From: Peribacillus acanthi
Lineage (GTDB): Bacteria; Bacillota; Bacilli; Bacillales; DSM-1321
DNA: 64,000 nucleotides
Direction of reading: 5' to 3'
Assembly: GCF_003073175.1 (NCBI RefSeq)
Contig: NZ_QBBX01000013.1
Coordinates: 1-64,000 of the forward strand
Of this stretch, positions 28,464-37,780 are shown in pieces. The notes under the pieces are model-generated. The model made no database searches, was not told where the DNA came from, and saw only the letters and a program-made list of their open reading frames with translations. The translations under genes were made by a program, and so were the position numbers. The stretch's first letter is position 1. Each line of letters opens with the position of its first letter.

Positions 28464-31070
28464 ATGCCTAATATCTTAGAGTTACAAAAACGTCTATACA
28501 ACTTACAGCAATTCCTTCATGCGACTCTACCGCTCTCTAACACATTGAAAAGTTTAAATACATGGATTGATGACTCTTCTGAAAAAAACATGGTCATGAT
28601 TATGGGAGAATTCAAGGCAGGGAAATCTACCTTTATCAATGCCCTTTTAGGTGAAGAATTGCTCGTTACGGATGTGACACCAGCCACCGCGATTAACACA
28701 ATCATCACGTATGGGGATAGGTATTACTATCAAGCCGTATTCAAAAATGGCAATAAGGAATGGATTGATCAGGAACAATTAAAGGCTATATCTTCTGAAG
28801 GGGATTTGTTCGGGGCGCATCTTCGAAAGAAAATGGATTATCTAATCTTGCAGGCACCAATTGATCTCTTGAAGGATATCACCTTTATTGATTCACCTGG
28901 ACTGAATTCCCCTTTTGAAGAACATACCGTTGAAACGCTTCGATTTATGAAGCGAGCAGATGATATAATTTGGCTTTTCCGTTATGGGTTGGTTGGAAGA
29001 TCAACAGAAGCGAGTGCCATTGACCATGCCATAACGGAAGGAATCACTCCACTTGGTATCGTGAATGCCATCGACCTGCATTTTGAGCAATCGGATGAAG
29101 ATATCGATGAGTACCTTCAAGAGGAATGGCGCAAACATCAGCACCGACTTAGGGACTTAATAGGGATCTCGGCACAGGATGCCTTAGAGGCTAAACTTGA
29201 AAATGACGAAGAAAAATGGGAATGGAGTAACTTTGACCAGCTGCAAAGACATCTACAGAATATCGCAAACGATGTAACGAAGAAAAACAACCGAATGTTG
29301 AAGCGATGTTTAGCTATGTTTGAAGAGTTGCAAATAGAGATCTTAAGTGTATTAGAAAAAGAACACTATGATACACATACCCAAGTACTGACAACGATGA
29401 TTCATTCAAGACAAAAAGAGTTGACCGGGAAAAAGGAAGAGATTGTGAACCACCTGGAAACCATGAAGCAAGAAGCCAATCAGCTAGACTTGTTTTCAAA
29501 AAAAGTAAGCACATTATCCGAGTTCCAGTCTATTTTGAAACAATCTCCTTTAAAACGACATGATACACATCTTACTGAACAAATTGATGGCTTGTTCAGT
29601 AAAATCACCACTTATGAAACGAAGGTAAAAGACTTTAGGGAGTATTACTTATCCGTGAAGGATGACCATGTAGAAGTGGTGGGGAGAGGACCTTTCCGTG
29701 TAAAACAGTTATTTGCAAGCAAAAAAAACCTATCAAAAATTGACCGATCCTTGTCCCGCCTTGAGCAAAAACACGAGTATTGTTTTGATTTAGTACAAGA
29801 CATCAAACATCAACAGGAAACCTTAACAACTTATCTGGAAAAATCCCTAGTGAAAATCCAAAATGATTTGATTAATCGCAGGAAGAACTTATGGAGGCAG
29901 GCTAACCAAAAAAAGGAACAGTTTTATGAGCTACTAGAAAAAGAACATCATGAACATCAGCCATCCCTTTTGATTATTGAAAAATACCAATGTATTGATG
30001 AACTGCAGAGATGGATTGCTAAAGATTTGCTTCCTGTATTCGAAAATTGGAAAAAGGTAGACAACGCTCCCCTTCAAATATTGGGACAGATACAAACTAG
30101 ATTAAGTGAAATACTTCAGATAAAAACGTCATCCCATTTACTGAATATTTACCATTCGAATCGTGATTCGTTAAAGAAAGACGATATGGAAATAGGGTTT
30201 AGATGGGATCTTCCTTACAATGTCCAAGATCAAGTCCCATTGTACATATGCCAGGAGTATCAACCTATGATGGTGGATTTTCCCTCTTTGAATACCACTT
30301 ATCTGCGACCTTATACGATGTCTGTATTAACCAGTCTTCTCTTGTTTTATCTCTATCAATCTAATGGCTATAGAAAGCTGTGGAATTTGAAGAGCCAAGC
30401 AGTGGAGGTTGTCGGCTCTATTTGGGATGAAAAGGTGGCCATTGAACTTGAGGATACAGAAGAAACTCCTGTATCTCTTGGCCAAGTAGAAGTGATTGTT
30501 GATAGCTTGAACATTAGGAGCGAGCCAAATTTAGAAAGTGAAAAAGTAGGGGTTGCATCCTACGGTGACACATTTGAAGTGCTAGAAGAACAGGCACATT
30601 GGATTAGAATCGGTGAAGGCCAATGGATCTCAGGTAAACCTCAATATACAAGATTTGTTACTGAAGAGGTGAGGGAGTCTTCCATGGTAGAAAGCGAAGA
30701 AGCGGAAGGCTCTTTTGAGAATTCCCAAACCATTTTCTATGAGTGGAAGGGTAGCTATTACGGGCAATTGTCAGGAAATCATGTAGGCACTGAATTAATG
30801 ATAACGAATCAAACAGAACAGTACTTTGACTTTGTATTGACCTATTTCGATAACTATTGGGTCGATGATGAAAATGGCGGCAGTTACAGCGGGTATGAAG
30901 AGAAAACCAAAGAAGGACGGGCATCGATTCATAACGATTTAGCCACTTACTCGGACGACAGTTGCACATTTAATTTTCAGCAAGTCGATGGAGGAATTCT
31001 ATTTACCAAGTCAGATTGTTCGAGTGATACCGATTATTGGGAAGATGATTTTTATATCAAGTACCCGTAA
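28464..31070 (+). CDS. Dynamin-like GTPase with SH3-like tail
   Basis: 868 residues; weak ribosome site (AGCAGGAAATCCC) before the ATG. P-loop GEFKAGKST at residues 48-56, DSPGLN (G3) at 143-148 and NAID (deviant G4, usually T/NKxD) at about 201 identify a dynamin-like GTPase. Long coiled helices span about 280-600; a hydrophobic stretch YTMSVLTSLLLFYLYQ is near 615-630. A bacterial SH3-like domain (VEVIVDSLNIRSEPNLESEK ...) is at about 675-735 and a beta-rich tail at 757-868. The GTPase core should bind and reshape membranes. The tail is an unusual fusion. First gene of the operon. Confidence 0.8.
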   Translation: MPNILELQKRLYNLQQFLHATLPLSNTLKSLNTWIDDSSEKNMVMIMGEFKAGKSTFINALLGEELLVTDVTPATAINTIITYGDRYYYQAVFKNGNKEWIDQEQLKAISSEGDLFGAHLRKKMDYLILQAPIDLLKDITFIDSPGLNSPFEEHTVETLRFMKRADDIIWLFRYGLVGRSTEASAIDHAITEGITPLGIVNAIDLHFEQSDEDIDEYLQEEWRKHQHRLRDLIGISAQDALEAKLENDEEKWEWSNFDQLQRHLQNIANDVTKKNNRMLKRCLAMFEELQIEILSVLEKEHYDTHTQVLTTMIHSRQKELTGKKEEIVNHLETMKQEANQLDLFSKKVSTLSEFQSILKQSPLKRHDTHLTEQIDGLFSKITTYETKVKDFREYYLSVKDDHVEVVGRGPFRVKQLFASKKNLSKIDRSLSRLEQKHEYCFDLVQDIKHQQETLTTYLEKSLVKIQNDLINRRKNLWRQANQKKEQFYELLEKEHHEHQPSLLIIEKYQCIDELQRWIAKDLLPVFENWKKVDNAPLQILGQIQTRLSEILQIKTSSHLLNIYHSNRDSLKKDDMEIGFRWDLPYNVQDQVPLYICQEYQPMMVDFPSLNTTYLRPYTMSVLTSLLLFYLYQSNGYRKLWNLKSQAVEVVGSIWDEKVAIELEDTEETPVSLGQVEVIVDSLNIRSEPNLESEKVGVASYGDTFEVLEEQAHWIRIGEGQWISGKPQYTRFVTEEVRESSMVESEEAEGSFENSQTIFYEWKGSYYGQLSGNHVGTELMITNQTEQYFDFVLTYFDNYWVDDENGGSYSGYEEKTKEGRASIHNDLATYSDDSCTFNFQQVDGGILFTKSDCSSDTDYWEDDFYIKYP

Positions 31071-31106
31071 ATAATAGGATCAGAAATAAACAATGGGGGA
31101 GTAAAT

Positions 31107-33020
31107 TTGTCACAATCATTACAAATTTTTGAAGAAAAAAAAGAACGTGTTATCAAACAACTTATGAGGTTGGATGATTTAGCTGAAGAGATGAACCTGC
31201 CTCATTCGAGTAAGCAGGTAACGGATGCGATATTGACCCTACATCGGGAACAATTTGAGCTGATTGTGGTGGGGGAGTTTTCTAATGGGAAATCGACGTT
31301 TGTCAATGCCTTACTCGGAAAAGAAATCCTTCCCTCATCGGTCAAGCCAACGACAGCCATCTTGAATAAAATCTATTACAATGATGAACCGAAATTCAGG
31401 TTGCACTATCGGAATCCTAAATTAGCCCCTAAAGTGGTCAATGAAGAACTTTTCAAGAAGATCGTGGCTCCCGGCGAGCCTACAGAAGGTGATGAGAATG
31501 GTCTTTTATATATTAAAAGATCGATAGAACTAATCAAATCAATTGACCACGCAGAAATTGGATATCCATTGCCTTTATGCAGGAACAATATTGTCATCAT
31601 CGATAGCCCAGGAACAAATGACCTCGACCCGGCCCGTGAAGCCATCACGAACCATTATATTCCGAAAAGCGATGCTGCCATCATCGTATTGAATGCAACC
31701 CGCGCCTTATCGGCTTCGGAACTGAGCTTTTTAAGGGATCGAATCTTATCATCTGATATCGACAAGATTTTCTTTGTCATTAATTTTCTGGATTATCTTC
31801 GAACGGAAGAGGACGTCCAGAAGGTCTACCACTATGTAAAGAATGAGCTAAACGAAATCGTAAAGGAACCGAAAATATTTTTTGTTTCATCTCGCCATGC
31901 CCTTTTGCAGCGTCGCTTGGCCAGTGGGGATGTGTTACCGAAGCAACGGAGACCCTTACTCCCTCTAGAAAAAACAGGATTCCAAGCATTTGAATCTGCT
32001 TTGCTGGACTTCTTACAATATGAGCGTGGGGCAGCAAAGCTTGAGAAACCCATTAAGAGCGGATTAAAGATTTCGAAGGAAATCCTAGAAAAACATATTC
32101 CGTTTGAACGCATGAGTTTAAACAATAATATCTCTGATTTACAGGAACAGACGAAACAATTGAATGATCAGTTGGAACATACACGTCATATCGGTAAAAA
32201 TACGGCTCATAGCATCCGGATGAAAATGATCCAGGAAGGTAGCAATATCAAAAGGTGGTATGAGCAAGAACTACGTAAGATTGCCGATAAGGCCGACGTA
32301 ACGTTACAAACACATTATTATAAAGGGTGTCATGTGGATAGTGTAAGAAGGGAAATCGAATTGGCTACGGCACCATTAGAAAAAGACTTGCATGAATCCT
32401 TTAAAAATAAAATCGAAACACAAATTTCAACGATTATTACCGTTGAGAGTAGAGAACTTGAGAATGCGTTCACCATGTTTGATGATCAATTCTCTTCCAT
32501 GTTAACGGCAGACTCAGGAGAGTATACGGCGGGTCAATTGATGAACCTAATATCCAGTCACGGAGGAAAAATAACCGGGTTATTCATTGCCAGCACCATT
32601 ATCAGTACGTTTTGGCTTTTGCCTGGTGCATTACTGTTAGGCGGCTTGATTGTAGTTGGAGGTTTCATTTTAGACGGAATCAATGCATTTGCTAGCATTT
32701 TTAATGGCCGTGATCATGTGGAAGAGAAATTGAAAAGAGAAGTCGACCGTCGATTTAGGGAGCCTATCTCTGAAAAAACTAAACAGTTTGAACGTGAATG
32801 GTCTAACGTCTCTTTAAAGGTCGTGGAACAATATGAAGAAATCGTTAAGCAACAAATTCAAGAAAAAGAGAACCAGTTGGATATCTTAATCAAAAATAAT
32901 CAGATGTCGACTCTTGAGATAGAAGAGTTAATGGCGAAACTCAGCCAGCGTGAAAATAAAGTGAAGGAAATTATCGTCGAACTCGAAAATAGTTTCCTGA
33001 GAGAGAAAGTGGGGGTGTGA
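31107..33020 (+). CDS. Dynamin-like GTPase, second copy
   Basis: 637 residues from a TTG with GGGGGAG upstream. GEFSNGKST at residues 56-64 (G1), VIIDSPGTND (G3) and FVINFLDYL (G4 with N/LD) show a dynamin-type GTPase. Coiled-coil stalk regions follow and a hydrophobic hairpin at about 490-530 (ASTIISTFWLLPGALLLGGL) fits a membrane-inserting paddle. It is separated by 36 bases from the upstream GTPase and by one base from the next. Sequence identity among the three GTPases is low outside the G motifs, so they are probably an ancient hetero-partner set rather than recent duplicates. Confidence 0.85.
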   Translation: MSQSLQIFEEKKERVIKQLMRLDDLAEEMNLPHSSKQVTDAILTLHREQFELIVVGEFSNGKSTFVNALLGKEILPSSVKPTTAILNKIYYNDEPKFRLHYRNPKLAPKVVNEELFKKIVAPGEPTEGDENGLLYIKRSIELIKSIDHAEIGYPLPLCRNNIVIIDSPGTNDLDPAREAITNHYIPKSDAAIIVLNATRALSASELSFLRDRILSSDIDKIFFVINFLDYLRTEEDVQKVYHYVKNELNEIVKEPKIFFVSSRHALLQRRLASGDVLPKQRRPLLPLEKTGFQAFESALLDFLQYERGAAKLEKPIKSGLKISKEILEKHIPFERMSLNNNISDLQEQTKQLNDQLEHTRHIGKNTAHSIRMKMIQEGSNIKRWYEQELRKIADKADVTLQTHYYKGCHVDSVRREIELATAPLEKDLHESFKNKIETQISTIITVESRELENAFTMFDDQFSSMLTADSGEYTAGQLMNLISSHGGKITGLFIASTIISTFWLLPGALLLGGLIVVGGFILDGINAFASIFNGRDHVEEKLKREVDRRFREPISEKTKQFEREWSNVSLKVVEQYEEIVKQQIQEKENQLDILIKNNQMSTLEIEELMAKLSQRENKVKEIIVELENSFLREKVGV

Positions 33021-33021
33021 G

Positions 33022-34791
33022 ATGACCGTAACATTGGATAAAAAAGAGAAATTGATCAACATCCTTCATCAGGCAAAGACCGTGTCGTCTGATATAGCCT
33101 ATCCCGGTGAAGAAGCCTTTCGAGTAATCGAAAAAGATATAGAAGAGGATTCTTTTATGGTCGTAACGGTAGGGGAATTCAACAATGGAAAGTCAACATT
33201 CCTGAATGCCTTACTGGGAGAAGATATACTCCCTACAGGTGTCACCCCAACGACGGCAACGATTAATGCCCTCCTATGGGGAGAAAAGCAAGGATTCCAA
33301 ATCATTAAACAAGGTGTTGCAGAAAAAGAACCTGTAAAATTAGAACATCTAGAACACTATATGGCATCCAGTGAGTTTTCTTTTGATGAAGTCGATTATC
33401 TAAAAATTCAAACTCCATCTCCACTATTAGAAAACCATTTAGTCCTGATTGATACACCTGGTTTAAATGATATTAATCGTCTTCGTTCTTCCATTACCTA
33501 TCAATTCATACCGAAAGCGGATGTCGTGTTTTTCGTATTGAACATGACAGCCCCTGTTAGAAAGACCGAATACACCTTCCTTTCTGAGACTTTATTGAAG
33601 CAAGGGTTAGACCGCATCATATTCATCGCCAATTTTGTGGATAGAATGGATGAAGAGGAAATAGAAGAAGTATTGCTTGAAATTCAAAAAAGGATTGAAT
33701 CCGGTACAGGCATGAAAGAAGTGGAAATTTTCCCGTTATCTGCCTTCGAAGCGTTGGAAGGTAAGATGAATCAGGACGATGACCTTGTTCAACTATCGGG
33801 AATCTTGCCAATCGAATCCAGGATGGAACAGCTTTGCCATTCGGGTTCAAGAAGTGAAGAAAAGTACAAGCGTTATAAAACCAGAGCTATCCATTCCTTA
33901 AGTCAATTGCAACAATTCATAGAGCAAAGGTTAGACATGAATGGGAAGGAAGTGGAAGCACTAAGGAAGGACTTCGAACAAATTGAACAATGGAAGGACC
34001 AACATGGGCAACGAGAGCAAGTATTAGAGCGCTATATCCAGGAACGGAAGTTGGAAATTCTTTTCATGGTCACAAAGTCCATTGGTCACTTATTCGACCA
34101 AATACATGATGAAGTAGAAGAAAGGATTGAATTCTATAATGGCCCCGATATCAATGGCTTTTTAACATCCCAGCTGCCGCTCTCCATTAAAAAAATGATG
34201 AAACAGTGGATTGAAGTCTATTCCGACAAAATACATATTTTACTAGGGAAACTAGAAATAGAAATCTCCTCCGGTTTATCGAAGTCATTTCAAGAACAGG
34301 TAAAAATCCATAGTTATAGGGATTATAGAATTTCCGAAGAACAAGAAATAGAGTTTCATAATCAAGAAACGATGGATCCATTGGTGACCTCAGGCCTGTT
34401 AGTAGGAGGTGTAAGTACACTTGCTATGATTCTAGGAGGGCCTATATTGATACCTATTATTGGAATGGCAGGTCTTCCATTCATTCAGAAGAAAATGCTC
34501 AAGATTCAATTGGACACTATCAAGCCTGAAATTAAATCAGAAGCAAGGAAACAACTATTTTATGTCAAAGACTCCTTTACGGCTTCTGTTGAAAGCTATA
34601 TTGAGAGGTCAATCCACGAGATAAAGGAGGAAACGTTAAAACAGTTTAGCGTTCAAACGACCAGGATGATGCACTCACTTGAAAGTGAAATACGAAATAA
34701 ACAGAAGGATAGAGACATCCAACTCGAACAAGAAAAGATACTCCTTGATTCAAAAGCAATAGTGAACGGATTAGTAAAAGAATTACAATAA
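33022..34791 (+). CDS. Dynamin-like GTPase, third copy
   Basis: 589 residues. The ATG directly follows the preceding stop, with GGGGGTGTGAG as ribosome site. Motifs: GEFNNGKST at residues 51-59, VLIDTPGLND (G3) and FIANFVDRMD (G4-like). A hydrophobic hairpin GLLVGGVSTLAMILGGPILI lies at about 455-490, followed by a helical C-terminal stalk. It fits a bacterial dynamin-like protein that associates with membranes, with two paralogous partners as in LeoA/LeoB-like pairs. Function in defence or membrane repair is inference. Confidence 0.85.
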   Translation: MTVTLDKKEKLINILHQAKTVSSDIAYPGEEAFRVIEKDIEEDSFMVVTVGEFNNGKSTFLNALLGEDILPTGVTPTTATINALLWGEKQGFQIIKQGVAEKEPVKLEHLEHYMASSEFSFDEVDYLKIQTPSPLLENHLVLIDTPGLNDINRLRSSITYQFIPKADVVFFVLNMTAPVRKTEYTFLSETLLKQGLDRIIFIANFVDRMDEEEIEEVLLEIQKRIESGTGMKEVEIFPLSAFEALEGKMNQDDDLVQLSGILPIESRMEQLCHSGSRSEEKYKRYKTRAIHSLSQLQQFIEQRLDMNGKEVEALRKDFEQIEQWKDQHGQREQVLERYIQERKLEILFMVTKSIGHLFDQIHDEVEERIEFYNGPDINGFLTSQLPLSIKKMMKQWIEVYSDKIHILLGKLEIEISSGLSKSFQEQVKIHSYRDYRISEEQEIEFHNQETMDPLVTSGLLVGGVSTLAMILGGPILIPIIGMAGLPFIQKKMLKIQLDTIKPEIKSEARKQLFYVKDSFTASVESYIERSIHEIKEETLKQFSVQTTRMMHSLESEIRNKQKDRDIQLEQEKILLDSKAIVNGLVKELQ

Positions 34792-34823
34792 CCAGTATAT
34801 TTTATCCTTAAGGAGAAATGAGC

Positions 34824-35204
34824 ATGTTTGAATTTTTGAATCAGTACCCTATATTACCAGCCGATTCTTTCGACAATCAGTTTGATTCGACAGATAGTCA
34901 GATTATCAATATTCCTGATTCCCAATCGAATTTGTCCATAAATAGCTTTGACCATGCCATGGCCGGTCAGGAAAATGCACAATTGTTACATCATCATGAC
35001 CCACTACTCCACGCCAATAAGTTCCAAATGCAACCCTTACATTTACATATGGTACAACCTCATTTTGTCGAAGGGTACGTACGAGCAGATGGCACAGTGG
35101 TAGATGGGTATTATCGAGATGGAAGTGGACAGGGTTATTTGCGTACCAATCCGGATGGAATCTTGGAAAATAATCTGGAGTATGTAAGGAATAAATCGTA
35201 TTAA
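34824..35204 (+). CDS. Small hypothetical protein of the dynamin operon
   Basis: 126 residues; AAGGAG 8 bases upstream favours the ATG at 34824 over 34818. The first half is Ser/Asn/Asp-rich with a His-rich HHHDPLLHANKFQMQPLHLH patch. The C-terminal part GYVRADGTVVDGYYRDGSG and GYLRTNPDG has two copies of a G-Y-x-R-x-DG motif known from Firmicute surface or repeat proteins. Function unknown. It is 27 bases after the third GTPase and 43 bases before the next gene, so it belongs to the same transcript. Confidence 0.65.
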   Translation: MFEFLNQYPILPADSFDNQFDSTDSQIINIPDSQSNLSINSFDHAMAGQENAQLLHHHDPLLHANKFQMQPLHLHMVQPHFVEGYVRADGTVVDGYYRDGSGQGYLRTNPDGILENNLEYVRNKSY

Positions 35205-35246
35205 CGGCAGGGAAGTTTTTAACATAATAATATACGGAGCGGATGA

Positions 35247-37508
35247 ATGAGACACTTACCGGTTTATACCCTAGATTTAGAAACACGCCTTACAGTGGAC
35301 AGTATTGCTTTTGATAGTGAAGAAGTTGAAAAATCTGAGATGGAGCTTTTGGTGTTTCCAATCTTCCGTGAAAAGATTAAAAGTAGACTGGAACAAGCGG
35401 ATGATGCATTAAAGAATTCTGATCATAGCTTAGAATTATTGTTGTTAAATCGGGATATCGAAGTGATTATGGAAGTCGCCAGTCATTATGAATCCCTGTT
35501 GAAGGTAGAATTCGATTTTGGAACACCCTATAATGATATGGTTGAACGGAATCTAGCAGTTTATGATATGGCGCTAAGATATCGGTATGCATTAGGTTTA
35601 TATGAAACGGATGAAAGCTTTTCTTCCTATTATTCTCGAAAAATGGGCGATTTTAAAGACTATCTAGAAGATTTCGAATCTAACTATACATTGCCCACAT
35701 TTATCTTTCCTTACGATGAAATTCCAGATGAAAGTCGGACAGAATATGTAGATGAACTATTAGACTCTTTAAGGAAATTAAGTGAAAAAGACGAAAGATA
35801 TTTAAATGCAAGCCATGAAGTCCAACTACACCTTATGAAACTTGAACTGCCGACAAAATACGATTGGAGTATGTTTATTTCAGGATGGCGCTTTGGTTAC
35901 TTAGAACAAAGAGCTATTCAAGCCGAGGTCATTATGCATTTGAAAAATGGTCTGCGCGAAGCTTATGTAGAGGAATATGAATGGAACATTCAAAAATATA
36001 TAGATGCCTTATATGTCATGTACCATCATAACTTAACTGTTAGTGGTGTAGAAGTGGAAATATCCTTAGAGGACTTACCAAAGATGGAGTATCTCGATGC
36101 AATGTTCATTCAATCGGGCATTTTAGGTGGGAGCATGTACCATGCTGCGGATGTATATGCAGACAATGTACGAATGCACGGTACAAGAGGGCATGGGATA
36201 GCTGCAGAGAGAGCAAACCATATCATCGATCAAGCTTTATTCAAGGACGCATCGATTTTGGGAGATGACAATGTCAAGGACGGAGCAGACCGTATTGTCA
36301 ATGGGGACTACATTCAGACGAAATATTGCAGCACCGGCGGAAAGTGTATTAGTGAATGTTTTGAAAAAGGAAAGTTCCGTTATACGTTAGACGGTAAACC
36401 GATGCAAATTGAAGTGCCCAAAGATCAATACGATCAAGCTTTGCAATCTATGCGTGACCGTATCAAAAATGGGGATATGGAATATCTAGGCATTACGGAT
36501 CCAAAAGAGGCCGAGAAAATTATCCGAAAAGGCAACATTACCTATAAAACCGCTCAAAGAATCGCTAAGGCAGGTACGATTGAAGGCATTACCTTCGATG
36601 CGGCTAAAGGGATGGTAACAGGAATCCAAAGCTTTGGGATCTCTGCAACCATCTCCTTTGCAACAAGCATTTGGCGTGGGGAAGATGCGGATGAAGCACT
36701 GAACCAAGCTATGAAAGATGGTTCGAAAATATTCGGTCAGCATGTCATGCAGCATGTATTGACCCAACAGATTGGTAGAACGGCGATTGAAAAAAGCTTA
36801 CGGCCTGCCACTGATTATGTGGTGAAAAATGTATTGGGAAGTAAAACATCCGCCCAAATTGTTAATGCATTTTTCCGTAATGCTGCTGGACAAGCACCCA
36901 TTTATGGCGGAGCTGCGATGAATCATTTATCGAAGTTGATGCGAGGGAACATCGTTACGATGGCCATTACAACGGTTGTATTATCCACCGGCAGTATTCT
37001 GGATATCGTCAATGGGAAGATTTCAGGAGGGCAATTCTTTAAGAATATCGGTACGACAGGTGCAAGTGTTGGGGGTGCCGCCATTGGTGCATCCATTGGT
37101 TCCGTTGTTCCTGTGGTAGGTACGTTTATTGTTGGTGTCGTTGGGGGAGTCATAGGTGGTAAGTTGTCTAAGAAAGCATTAGATAAAGTAATTGATGACG
37201 ATTCCATACATACTATTGAAGTGTTAAAAGAGCAGTTCATGGTCAATATTGAAGAGTTACAACTAGATCGAGACGAGCTAAACTTCATTGCTAATTATAT
37301 CTTTGACCCAAAACAATTACCCAAACAATTAAAAAATATTTATGCAGCCTCAAGTTCGGAAGAATATATTTCTGGATGGATGGACCCATATATCGAAGCA
37401 GTCTTAAAAGTACGCCCTAGAATAAATGATATTGGCCAATTAATAGAAGCACGCGAAATGGCGCTGACCGAAAACGGCATGGGATCAACTGTTAAGGTGG
37501 AAAGGTAA
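35247..37508 (+). CDS. Large protein with QxK nuclease-like patch and glycine zipper
   Basis: 753 residues; weak ribosome site (GGAGCGGATGA). The first 300 residues are helical. The part GDDNVKDGADRIVNGDYIQT (about 337-356), then KYCSTGGKCISEC, reads like a D-x(n)-QxK endonuclease-fold core with three cysteines. Residues 600-640 hold a glycine-zipper membrane stretch (GASIGSVVPVVGTFIVGVVG). The middle region resembles conserved proteins I recall only as hypothetical. As last gene of the dynamin operon it is a candidate effector. The nuclease reading is inference. Confidence 0.7.
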   Translation: MRHLPVYTLDLETRLTVDSIAFDSEEVEKSEMELLVFPIFREKIKSRLEQADDALKNSDHSLELLLLNRDIEVIMEVASHYESLLKVEFDFGTPYNDMVERNLAVYDMALRYRYALGLYETDESFSSYYSRKMGDFKDYLEDFESNYTLPTFIFPYDEIPDESRTEYVDELLDSLRKLSEKDERYLNASHEVQLHLMKLELPTKYDWSMFISGWRFGYLEQRAIQAEVIMHLKNGLREAYVEEYEWNIQKYIDALYVMYHHNLTVSGVEVEISLEDLPKMEYLDAMFIQSGILGGSMYHAADVYADNVRMHGTRGHGIAAERANHIIDQALFKDASILGDDNVKDGADRIVNGDYIQTKYCSTGGKCISECFEKGKFRYTLDGKPMQIEVPKDQYDQALQSMRDRIKNGDMEYLGITDPKEAEKIIRKGNITYKTAQRIAKAGTIEGITFDAAKGMVTGIQSFGISATISFATSIWRGEDADEALNQAMKDGSKIFGQHVMQHVLTQQIGRTAIEKSLRPATDYVVKNVLGSKTSAQIVNAFFRNAAGQAPIYGGAAMNHLSKLMRGNIVTMAITTVVLSTGSILDIVNGKISGGQFFKNIGTTGASVGGAAIGASIGSVVPVVGTFIVGVVGGVIGGKLSKKALDKVIDDDSIHTIEVLKEQFMVNIEELQLDRDELNFIANYIFDPKQLPKQLKNIYAASSSEEYISGWMDPYIEAVLKVRPRINDIGQLIEAREMALTENGMGSTVKVER

Positions 37509-37780
37509 CGTCTTCCTTGAAAATCCCCACTAGGCATTCATGGGCGTAATCATAGCAGCATTTACAGGATTCCATAATAGAGGTTAGATAATCAGTAGAT
37601 TGGAACCAATTGGGAAAGGAGTACGACTCTTGAAAGAGGGAATCCGTCCTTTTTTTAGGATTTTTCATGAAGTTGGAACTTTTAGTTCTCTAGTAATAGT
37701 CTTTTGAAAATATAGTAGGATTACGAGTTGTATAATGGTAAATTTATACTATTAATATGAATTTTGGGAGGATACTAGTG

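Noticed and set aside
37615-37656. Possible terminator after the dynamin operon
   Set aside because: AAGGA...TCCTTTTTTT gives only a short, interrupted stem, too weak to list.
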